A stretch of DNA of 64,000 nt from Phymorhynchus buccinoides (lineage: Eukaryota > Mollusca > Gastropoda > Neogastropoda > Raphitomidae), in the NCBI GenBank assembly GCA_017654935.2, contig CM065700.1, forward strand, positions 51,206,482 through 51,270,481, read 5' to 3'. Shown here one piece after another: positions 1 to 8,976 of this stretch. The notes beneath the pieces are model-generated. The model was not told the DNA's origin, did not search any database, and worked only from the letters and a program-made list of their open reading frames with translations. The position numbers and the translations under genes were made by a program. How positions within the stretch are numbered: the first letter of the stretch is position 1; each line of letters opens with the position of its first letter.

Positions 1-292
1 AAGCATGAAATGGAATCCACCTAAATTTAAAATCCTAGGACTCTGGTTAACGGACGATCTATTAAACATAACTGAAATCAATATGGTTGATAAGATGTAT
101 GAAACAAAAGTATTGTTCAAAATCTGGTCACAAAGAACATGGACTCCTTTAGGTAAGGTAGCCGTTTTAAAATCTTTAATGCTCTCAAAGTTAGTTTAGT
201 TATGGATATTACTACCAAATCCACCAGATAATGAAATAAAAAATCTACAAAAAATATGTTTTGAATTTGTATGGGATAAAAAGCCTGATAAG
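1..292 (+). pseudogene. L1/Tx1-like LINE, distal reverse-transcriptase fragment
   Basis: A frame open at the left edge of the window reads KILGLWLTDD, then WSQRTWTPLGKVAVLKSLM, then after an in-frame TAG continues LWILLPNPPDN and FEFVWDKKPDK. This is the connection region after the polymerase core in L1/Tx1-type LINE ORF2. The protein continues at about 1510 (GGIGVPNIQAY), so this piece and 1499-2681 are one element split by the insertion at 293-1498. It is truncated by the window edge and carries a stop, so it is dead. Confidence 0.75.
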
Positions 293-867
293 AGAGACTG
301 AAGAGGCCACAAAGACACTTGTCACTTCCTGTATTCTGTCTAGATTAGATTATTGCAATGCCCTCCTCCTAGGCCTTCCTACAACCTCTCTCCAACCTCT
401 TCAACGTGTTCAAAATTCTGCCACGCGCCTTGTATTCAGAGTACCAAAACGACACCATACATCAGATCTTTTAATGAAACTACACTGGCTCAAAATCGAA
501 TACCGAATCAAATACAAATCCGCCTGCCTCTGCTACAAAATCGTTACAAAAGACGCACCAGCCTATCTTTGCAACCTTTTCCAGATTTACGTTCCTGCCC
601 GTTGCCTACGTTCTTCCTCTGATGACCGTATTTTTCAAATTCCCTCTTACCATTGGAAACAACACGGCTCCAGAGCATTTTCCGTTTCAGCTGCTACACT
701 CTGGAACTCACTCCCTTCCAGCCTCCGTCATGCCAAATGCTTTGTAACGTTTAAGTCTGCTCTGAAAACCCACTACTTCAAACTGCAGCTGCAGAGTACA
801 TCTAAAACTTAGAGATATTGCCAGCCACTCTATTTGTCCATCTTGTTATGTGTATGTGTGTCATCAC

Positions 868-871
868 GTGT

Positions 872-909
<38 letters not shown>

Positions 910-1095
910 TGCGCGCGTGTGTGTATGTGTGCGTGCGCGCATGTGTGTGTGTGGTGTATGTGAGCGTGCGCATGTTTTTGTTGTGTGTATGCGTGTGATG
1001 CGTTCATGTAGGCCCCTATATGAGTGTACGTATGCATGGTGTGTGTGTGTCTGTGTGTGTGTGTGTGCGCGGGTGGTTGTGTGTGTGTTGTTTAT
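868..1095. repeat. GT-rich microsatellite in the L2-like 3' part
   Basis: Irregular (GT)n tract with GC and AT interruptions. Open frames through it on both strands are only low-complexity translations. Confidence 0.9.
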
Positions 1096-1182
1096 GTGTG
1101 TATGTTGTTGTGAATATATATGTGCTGTTATCTTATGCTTGCGAATTGTGTGACAATGCATACTTGTATTAGGCTTATTATG

Positions 1183-1219
1183 AGTAGTAGTTGTAGTAGT
1201 AGTGGTGGTAGTAGTAGTA

Positions 1220-1293
<74 letters not shown>

Positions 1294-1294
1294 C
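1183..1294. repeat. (AGT)n trinucleotide microsatellite
   Basis: Nearly pure AGT/GTA repeat with a few GGT units, also inside the L2-like element. Poly-Ser and poly-Thr frames here are artefacts of the repeat. Confidence 0.95.
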
Positions 1295-1498
1295 ACAGCA
1301 GTTGTTGTTGCTGTTTGTTATGTGTATTTTTACCGGCCAAACGAAGTCTGACCGGTGGGCCTATTGTTTTGTTTGCTCATGTTATTGGATTTTTGTTTCA
1401 TGTTTTTATTTCATTTCAATTGTGTGTAAAGCGCTCTGCAGCCTACATAGTAGGATGGGCGCTATATAAATTGTCATTATTATTATTATTATTATAAG

Positions 1499-2930
1499 TT
1501 GAAACAAACTTTCGGTTCATGATATTGAAAACGGAGGCATAGGAGTCCCAAACATACAAGCATACATACAAGCACTAAAACTGTCCTGGTTACGAAAATT
1601 AATTACCAGTAATATTAAATGGAGGAAAATAATACACTCCTCATATCCAGATACAGCAAATATTAACAACTTTGGGTCAAAAAAGTTTATAAATAACAAC
1701 AAGCTCCACATTTTTTGGACAGATGTATTCAAGGCGTATGATCAATTAAATCTTCATGTTGAGCTAAGAAATAACAAAGAAATCAACTCTGAACCTATCT
1801 TTTTCAATGATAGATTTAAAATTAACAACAGTTATTTTTGCCACAAGGCATGGGTAAGAAAGGGAATATATTTTGTGCAGGATATATTGAAAGATAATGG
1901 GGAACTTTACCTTATAGAGAATTTCCGCAGAAGTGGGGAATAACTGTAAATTTTCTGAACTATCTAGGCTGTATCCAATCTATTAAACAATACATGGGAC
2001 AGAGAAATATAATAAGTGACAGCAAAGAAAACAATGAAAATGCAAAAGCATTGCAAATAATATGTAGTGTAAAGAAAGGAAGTAAAGCATACTATAATTT
2101 AACTTTAGGAAAAAATGAAATCTACGATATACATGCATTTATGAAATGGGAACAGAAACTTGACATAGTAATTGATTGGGAGAAAAATTAAAGAAATAAA
2201 ATTGAGATGGTTTCAACTTAAAATATGTCATGGGATCCTAGTTACAAATAGTATTCTAAAAAGAATGATAATAGTGGAAAATGAAGAATGTAATTTTTGT
2301 AATGAAGAAAAAGATACTATACAACATTATTTATGGCATTGTCAACATTCTCAAGAGTTCTGGATGAACTTGGAGAAAATATTAAAAGATAAATGTTTAA
2401 ATTGTGAAAGGCTATCACTTAATGTTGAACTAGTTTTATTTGGTGAAGACTCTAAAACATTAACAGAACAAACTTTCGATCTGATATTACTAATAGCTAG
2501 ATACTTTGTCTATATATGCAGAATACACAAAACAAAACCAACAACAAGGAACTTTCTACAGGAATTGAAAAAACAATATATTTTAGAAAAATGTACACAT
2601 GCCATGGAAATGCGCATTGATGAATTCAACATAAAGTGGTTGCCCTACCTAAACTTGCTACCTAAGGTCTATGTTTTTTAAAAATATTTTGTTGTTGTTG
2701 TCTGTGTATGATTTGGCATAATATATAGTGTTTAGTCCACTGCATTAATACTTACATTGGGGTATTTGCTTTCCTTTGTCATACCTTTGTAATTCTAGTT
2801 TCGAAATGTTCATGTTGATCATAATCACGCAAGCCCCTTTCTTATGTTCCCCTTACGTTCTTTTTTTTATATTTAATTTTCTTTCCTTTGTTCTTATATT
2901 ATATATAAAACCCTTGTGAAGCTGGTTTCA
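1499..2930 (+). pseudogene. L1/Tx1-like LINE, C-terminal part and 3' region (continued)
   Basis: The frame resumes as KLSVHDIENGGIGVPNIQAY and ALKLSWLRKL, continuous in sense with the piece ending at 292. Further on it reads IKLRWFQLKICHGIL and a zinc-knuckle-like block, CNFC followed by HYLWHC, at about 2290-2345, typical of the region after the reverse transcriptase of L1-like LINEs. The coding part ends with TAA at 2681. At least two frame changes (about 1940 and about 2180) and the shift at the insertion point show decay. The A/T-rich stretch 2682-2930 fits a 3' untranslated region; I see nothing else there. 2931-2980 shows nothing recognisable. Confidence 0.7.
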
Positions 2931-3116
2931 GGATAGTAAATTCTAGAGGAGATTGATTTTCAATTGCTGCTAATGTACATCAGGCATGGGAATTGTACAG
3001 CTGATTTCAGCTTTTTTGATGGTCCTCTTCAGTCTTTTTGTGTGTGCACATTTCAGCTTTTTTTGATGGTCCAAGAGCACATTTATGAGATTAAAAAGAA
3101 ATTAAAAAAGGAAGCC

Positions 3117-3908
3117 CAGACCTGCCAACCCTGAGTTTTCAGTTGGAGTATTTTTTCACGGAAAGTGGTGTATTCTTGGAAAAAGTGGTATACTCTGGAA
3201 ATGCTTTTTTCACCGTCTCAGAAATAACGTCTGCTGTGCTGAGTGGCAGGTTCATCTTGACGATGAGCTCAGTAAACATGGCTTCTGCGCGAACAGTGTC
3301 TTTTTCATCGGTAGAGAAAGTCTGTGTCGGCATAAATGCTTTTATGCGCATTGAGCCTGCTGCAGCTTGCTTCACTTTCACACGATCTTGATGCATTTTC
3401 CTGTTGCAGTGCCGCTCAATGTCAAACTTTCCAGAACTGGCAATGGAGAAGTCAACTTGACAGTAGCTGCAATGTGTGTAAATCTTTCCTCACGTCGACT
3501 CTCAAATTCTAGCGATAGTTGAATATCTCTTAAGAAATCTTTGTGATCTTGCTGGTGGCTTCTTTGTTTTGCCTACGTCAGGAGGCTCGTCACTTTTGCG
3601 CTTCAACATTTTCAGAAATTCTCTTCACTTCGGTGCGTGTTGATAAACCAACTTGGTGCGCATCACAAACCTTCTAGCGCCGCAAGATTTGGCCAAGTGA
3701 GATTCCTTTGCAAGTCGTGGTTGCCCTCCAACACTTCGCAGTTATGCTAAATCGCCGATTTCGAATGAACAATCGTTTCGGGGATCGAACTGCTTAAAAA
3801 AAAAATTCACTACGATTTTTTTTATGTCGTATTTTTTATTCACCTGACGTACTGGTTGTATTTTGGGTAAATTGGCGTACAACAAAATCGTACGGGTTGG
3901 CAGGTCTG
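3117..3908 (-). mobile_element. Inner hAT-like DNA element nested in the outer one
   Basis: Termini CAGACCTGCCAACCC (3117-3131) and GGGTTGGCAGGTCTG (3894-3908) are perfect 15-bp inverted repeats. GAAGCC flanks both sides (3111-3116 and 3909-3914), a likely target-site duplication; the match can be read as 8 bp (GAAGCCCA) if the TIR is taken two bases shorter. At about 790 bp it is an internally deleted copy carrying only the N-terminal part of a transposase on the minus strand. Confidence 0.65.
3139..3609 (-). pseudogene. hAT/ZBED-like transposase, N-terminal remnant
   Basis: On the minus strand a start at 3609 gives MLKRKSDEPP and a basic stretch. After a frameshift near 3490-3530 there is a zinc-finger block THCSYC ... 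IERHCNRKMH (C-x2-C ... H-x5-H), then EAMFTELIVKMNLPLS and KKAFPEYTTFSKN, stopping at 3139. The finger followed by a lead-in helix of this kind is typical of the N-terminus of hAT-like and ZMYM/ZBED-type transposases. The catalytic RNase-H-like domain is absent. Recognised from motif order, not from a search. Confidence 0.55.
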
Positions 3909-4161
3909 GAAGCCCAATGAGTAAAACTGAAGTTATTGGTTATAAATGAATGCAAAATGAAATAAATATATGAGTCCTGTTTCTAACACTGTTTTTTAAG
4001 GCTTAGATAACAGAAGAAGCTTCATTTTCTGGGGGCTGTATCCCAACACACACGATTTGCAGTGGGTTTTTTTTTATATTATTTTTTTATTCTTTGTTTC
4101 TATGCCTTCTTCCAGACCCCAATTTTCAGTCTTTTTTTGTCTTCTCTAATTCCCATGCCTG

Positions 4162-4543
4162 GATTATATGCTGATTTGTTTTATTTGATAATGATGGTTA
4201 TTTAGTATGATTGAATTAATCAGTGTGTTATTTAGTTCTGTAAAATAATATTGTCTTGTAATATACATTATGGAAGAAGAGAACCTTCTTTGCAAGGGCA
4301 AGGGGATTTTTTTTTAAATTTTTAAATGAACATCTTTCCACCAAAGATACCAACATTCAAAGACACGGGAAAACCTACCCACCAATACTAACAGTAGAAG
4401 AGATAAACAGACAGGCAGACAAACACAAACAATATTACAGGACATAAGAAGACTGAAATTTAGTGGGGGTTTTACTTCGCTTATTTTCCCATTTTCATCT
4501 GTTTGTGTTGTGCAGTGTTTTGATGTTTTTAGTTCATTTATAG
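4162..4543. other. Interval with no recognised feature
   Basis: A/T-rich sequence between two transposable elements. No convincing coding frame, repeat or RNA gene seen. Confidence 0.6.
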
Positions 4544-6155
4544 CAGGGTTCATACAAAATTATAACTTCAAAATTCACAAACTTTTCCCAAACCCTAGTG
4601 ACCATTTTCCCAAACCAGGCATCTTGCCACATGCGGTTAAAGTCGGTCGCAAAACCCGGATGAAAAGGCACAAGTAAAGGAACGACAACTCCTCGTCGCA
4701 AAACCCGGATGAAAAGGCACAAGTAAAGGAACGACAACTCCTCGTCGCAAAACCCGGATGGAAAGGCACAAGTAAAGGAACGACAACTCCTCATCGCAAA
4801 ACCCGGATGAAAAGGCACAAGTAAAGGAACGACAACTCCTCGTCGCAAAACCCGGATGGAAAGGCACAAGTAAAGGAACGACAACTCCTCATCGCAAAAC
4901 CCGGATGTAAAGGCACAAGTAAAGGAACGACAACTCCTCGTCGATGAAACCCGGATGAAAAGGCACAAGTAAAGGAACGACAACTCCTCATCGCAAAACC
5001 CAGATGCAAAGGCACAAGTAAAGGAACGACAACTCCTCATCACAAAACCCGGATGAAAAGGCACAAGTAAAGGAACGACAACTCCTCATCGCAAAACCCG
5101 GATGTAAAGGCACAAGTAAAGGAACGACAACTCCTCATCGCAAAACCCGGATGAAAAGGCACAAGTAAAGGAACGACAACTCCTTGTCACAAAACCCGGA
5201 TGAAAAGGCACAAGTAAAGGAACGACAACTCCTCATCGCAAAACCCGGATGAAAAGGCACAAGTAAAGGAACGACAACACCTCATCGCAAAACCCGGATG
5301 GAAAGGCACAAGTAAAGGAACGACAACTCCTCATCGCAAAACCCGGATGAAAAGGCACAAGTAAAGGAACGACAACTCCTCATCGCAAAACCTGGATGAA
5401 AAGGCACAAGTAAAGGAACGACAACTCCTCATCGCAAAACCCGGATGGAAAGGCACAAGTAAAGGAACGACAACTCCTCATCGCAAAACCCGGATGTAAA
5501 GGCACAAGTAAAGGAACGACAACTCCTCGTCGATGAAACCCGGATGGAAAGGCACAAGTAAAGGAACGACAACTCCTCATCGCAAAACCCGGATGAAAAG
5601 GCACAAGTAAAGGAACGACAACTCCTCGTCGCAAAACCCGGATGAAAAGGCACAAGTAAAGGAACGACAACTCCTCATCGCAAAACCCGGATGGAAAGGC
5701 ACAAGTAAAGGAACGACAACTCCTCATCACAAAACCCGGATGGAAAGGCACAAGTAAAGGAACGACAACTCCTCGTCGCAAAACCCGGATGAAAAGGAAC
5801 AAGTAAAGGAACGACAACTCCTCATCGCAAAACCCGGATGAAAAGGCACAAGTAAAGGAACGACAACTCCTCGTCGACTTCCGGCACCAACAGCAAAAAT
5901 AGACAAACAGCGATCACTGCACAATTGCCCCTTCTGTTGTCTTGCTTTGTTATTCCATTAAAGTTTTTAAGGGTAGAATCAATGGACTAAAAGACCTGTT
6001 CACATATACTGGCCACTAAAATTGCAAAACCACATATATATATTTTGCTGACAAAATTCCCAAACTTTCACAAACCTCTGGGAAAATTCCCAAACTTTCC
6101 AGGACTTGAAAATGGTTCCTCATTCCCCAAATTTTCAAAAACTGTCTGAACCCTG
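4544..6155. mobile_element. hAT-like non-autonomous element carrying a 49-bp satellite
   Basis: The left end CAGGGTTCATACA (4544-4556) and the right end, read on the opposite strand CAGGGTTCAGACAG (6142-6155), are imperfect inverted repeats, and both subterminal regions are rich in CAAACTTT/TTCCCAAA motifs. CAGGGTTC ends are common in hAT elements. Flanks (TTATAG / TATAAG) are a doubtful target duplication. No transposase. The interior is almost entirely the tandem array 4646-5875. Confidence 0.55.
4646..5875. repeat. 49-bp tandem array, about 25 copies
   Basis: Unit reads AAAACCCGGATGAAAAGGCA followed by CAAGTAAAGGAACGACAACT and CCTCGTCGC. Copies differ at a few fixed positions (GATG versus GATGG, CTCG versus CTCA). 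Because 49 is 3n+1 and the unit lacks stops on the minus strand, open frames rotate through all three phases; these are not genes. Confidence 0.95.
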
Positions 6156-6430
6156 TATAAGGACGTAAGAAATAGAAAACACACATCAGAAAACTCCTGC
6201 ATCACTACAAATAGTAGTTGTAGAACTAGTAGTGGTCATAGAAACAGAGGTAGAAGAAGGAAGGAACGAACAGACTAACAAACCATTTTATTTTACCCAG
6301 GCTGAGATAAGCAACACAAAGAAGCTTTTCTACACTCAGCCCTGCTACAAATACAAAGCAAAAACATCATTAAATAACATTATTATAACAAAAAAAGAAA
6401 AGAAATGATAGAAAAACAAATGAAAAGGGG
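6156..6430. other. Interval with no recognised feature
   Basis: Short unique sequence between the hAT-like element and the 78-bp array. The missing terminal exon of the Nudix gene was looked for here on the minus strand and not found. Confidence 0.6.
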
Positions 6431-8858
6431 GGAATGGAGAAAAGTAGTAGAAGTAGTACCTGCATTGAGCTGTACAGACCCCACACTGGTGCCCTCTGAA
6501 CTAGGAGGAGTAGTAAAAGAAGTAGTAGAAGTAGTACCTGTATTGAGCTGTACAGACCCCACACTGGTGCCCTCTGAACTAGGAGGAGTAGTAAAAGAAG
6601 TAGTAGAAGTAGTACCTGCATTGAGCTGTACAGACCCCACACTGGTGCCCTCTGAACTAGGAGTAGTAGTAAAAGAAGTAGTAGAAGTAGTACCTGTATT
6701 GAGCTGTACAGACCCCACACTGGTGCCCTCTGAACTAGGAGGAGTAGTAAAAGAAGTAGTAGAAGTAGTACCTGCATTGAGCTGTACAGACCCCACACTG
6801 GTGCCCTCTGAACTAGGAGTAGTAGTAAAAGAAGTAGTAGAAGTAGTACCTGCATTGAGCTGTACAGACCCCACACTGGTGCCCTCTGAACTAGGAGGAG
6901 TAGTAAAAGAAGTAGTAGAAGTAGTACCTGTATTGAGCTGTACAGACCCCACACTGGTGCCCTCTGAACTAGGAGGACTGGTAAAAGAAGTAGTAGAAGT
7001 AGTACCTGCATTGAGCTGTACAGACCCCACACTGGTGCCCTCTGAACTAGGAGGAGTAGTAAAAGAAGTAGTAGAAGTAGTACCTGTATTGAGCTGTACA
7101 GACCCCACACTGGTGCCCTCTGAACTAGGAGGAGTAGTAAAAGAAGTAGTAGAAGTAGTACCTGCATTGAGCTGTACAGACCCCACACTGGTGCCCTCTG
7201 AACTAGGAGGAGTAGTAAAAGAAGTAGTAGAAGTAGTACCTGCATTGAGCTGTACAGACCCCACACTGGTGCCCTCTGAACTAGGAGGAGTAGTAAAAGA
7301 AGTAGTAGAAGTAGTACCTGTATTGAGCTGTACAGACCCCACACTGGTGCCCTCTGAACTAGGAGGAGTAGTAAAAGAAGTAGTAGAAGTAGTACCTGTA
7401 TTGAGCTGTACAGACCCCACACTGGTGCCCTCTGAACTAGGAGGAGTAGTAAAAGAAGTAGTAGAAGTAGTACCTGCATTGAGCTGTACAGACCCCACAC
7501 TGGTGCCCTCTGAACTAGGAGGAGTAGTAGTAGTAAAAGAAGTAGTAGAAGTAGTACCTGCATTGAGCTGTACAGACCCCACACTGGTGCCCTCTGAACT
7601 AAGGGGAGGAGGAGTAGTAAAAGAAGTAGTAGAAGTAGTACCCGCATTGAGCTGTACAGACCCCACACTGGTGCCCTCTGAACTAGGAGGAGGAGGAGTA
7701 GTAAAAGTAGTAGAAGTAGTACCTGCATTGAACTGTACAGGCCCCACACTGGTGCCCTCTGAACTAAGGGGAGGAGGAGTAGTAAAAGAAGTAGTAGAAG
7801 TAGTACCTGCATTGAGCTGTACAGACCCCACACTGGTGCCCTCTGAACTAAGGGGAGGAGGAGTAGTAAAAGACGTAGTAGAAGTAGTACCTGCATTGAG
7901 CTGTACAGACCCCACACTGGTGCCCTCTGAACTAGGAGGAGTAGTAAAAGAAGTAGTAGAAGTAGTACCCGCATTGAGCTGTACAGGCCCCACACTGGTG
8001 CCCTCTGAACTAGGAGGAGTAGTAAAAGAAGTAGTAGAAGTAGTACCTGCATTGAGCTGGTGCCCTCTGAACTAAGGGGAGGAGGAGTAGTAAAAGAAGT
8101 AGTAGAAGTAGTACCTGTATTGAGCTGTACAGGCCCCACACTGGTGCCCTCTGAACTAGGAGTAGTAGTAGTAAAAGAAGTAGTAGAAGTAGTACCTGCA
8201 TTGAGCTGTACAGACCCCACACTGGTGCCCTCTGAACTAGGAGTAGTAGTAGTAAAAGAAGTAGTAGAAGTAGTACCTGCATTGAGCTGTACAGACAACA
8301 CACTGGTGCCCTCTGAACTAGGAGTAGTAGTAAAAGAAGTAGTAGAAGTAGTACCTGCATTGAGCTGTACAGACCCCACACTGGTGCCCTCTGAACTAGG
8401 AGGAGTAGTAGTAGTAAAAGAAGTAGTAGAAGTAGTACCTGCATTGAGCTGTACAGGCCCCACACTGGTGCCCTCTGAACTAGGAGGAGTAGTAAAAGAA
8501 GTAGTAGAAGTAGTACCTGCATTGAGCTGTACAGACCCCACACTGGTGCCCTCTGAACTAGGAGGAGGAGTAGTAAAAGAAGTAGTAGAAGTAGTACCTG
8601 CATTGAGCTGTACAGACCCCACACTGGTGCCCTCTGAACTAGGAGTAGTAAAATAAGTAGTAGAAGTAGTACCTGCATTGAGCTGTACACGCCCCACACT
8701 GGTGCCCTCTGAACTAGGAGGAGTAGTAGTAAAAGAAGTAGTAGGAGGAGGAGGAGTAGTAAAAGTAGTAGGAGTAGTACCTGCATTGAGCTGTACAGAC
8801 CCCACACTGGTGCCCTCTGAACTAGGAGGAGTAGTAAAAGAAGTAGTAGAAGTAGTAC
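6431..8858 (-). repeat. 78-bp array built on the exon G donor junction, about 31 copies
   Basis: On the gene strand each unit is a 36-nt piece of exon G 3' end (AGGGCACCAGTGTGGGGTCT then GTACAGCTCAATGCAG) followed by the 5' splice site GTACTA and 42 nt of pyrimidine-rich intron ending CTCCTAGTTCAG, after which the next exon piece starts. The first unit is continuous with exon G at 8859. Variation is mostly in TAC/TCC trinucleotide number and G/A in CAGRCCC. The period is 3x26, so all frames stay open and give mucin-like Ser/Thr, poly-Leu or Val-rich translations; these are by-products. Confidence 0.95.
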
Positions 8859-8976
8859 CTGCATTGAGCTGTACAGACCCCACACTGGTGCCCTCTTCAT
8901 CGTGAAAGTTCATCACCACTGTCTCCATCCACGCATTGTCCGTGTTGCGTGGGTCATCAACATAGCCCCTAAACAC
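8859..8976 (-). CDS. NUDT9-like: Nudix gene exon G ([11 protein letters not shown] block)
   Basis: 118 nt, phase 0 to phase 1. Acceptor TTTCAG|GTGTTTAGG at 8977, donor AATGCAG|GTACTA at 8858. Encodes [19 protein letters not shown], then [20 protein letters not shown]. The [12 protein letters not shown] stretch is among the most conserved of the NUDT9 / NUDT9-H family and contributes to the ADP-ribose pocket. The following exon should begin in phase 1 and encode the AGDD...W...LYASH segment, but lies outside the window or is lost. Both edges of this exon have been tandemly amplified (6431-8858 and 8977-9390). Confidence 0.92.

Larger units (their letters stand above)
293..1498 (+). mobile_element. 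5'-truncated L2/CR1-like LINE inserted in the L1-like LINE
   Basis: From about 293 to a TAG at 812 one frame encodes the C-terminus of a CR1/L2-group reverse transcriptase: LDYCNALLLGLP, LQRVQNSATRLVF, HWLKIEYRIKYK, RSSSDDR, LWNSLPSSLR, then FKSALKTHYF. The 3' untranslated part holds a GT-rich microsatellite (about 870-1095) and an AGT run (about 1186-1293). It ends with the GTAAAGCGCT ... GGGCGCTATATAAATTG signature and a short ATT tail at 1428-1495. Similar 3' ends occur at 23259-23331 and 44111-44176, all on the plus strand. ATAAG flanks both sides (288-292 and 1494-1498) and may be a target duplication, though it could also be chance or tail sequence. Confidence 0.8.
2981..4161. mobile_element. 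Outer TIR DNA element (putative, hAT-like)
   Basis: CAGGCATGGGAATT at 2981-2994 is matched by its exact inverse AATTCCCATGCCTG at 4148-4161. The CA...TG ends and a poor 8-bp flank match (atgtacat against gattatat) recall hAT-type elements, but the target duplication is not clean. A short stretch (TTTCAGC, a T run, GATGGTCC) is present twice near the left end. The middle is occupied by a second TIR element at 3117-3908. No transposase of its own was recognised. Confidence 0.5.

Noticed and set aside
802..1497. Poly-Thr, poly-Ser and Cys/Val-rich frames
   Set aside because: Microsatellite translations inside an L2-like 3' region.
4534..5924. Overlapping minus frames with SCRSFTCAF and LSFLYLCL repeats
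   Set aside because: Stop-free 49-bp satellite; no unique N- or C-terminus.
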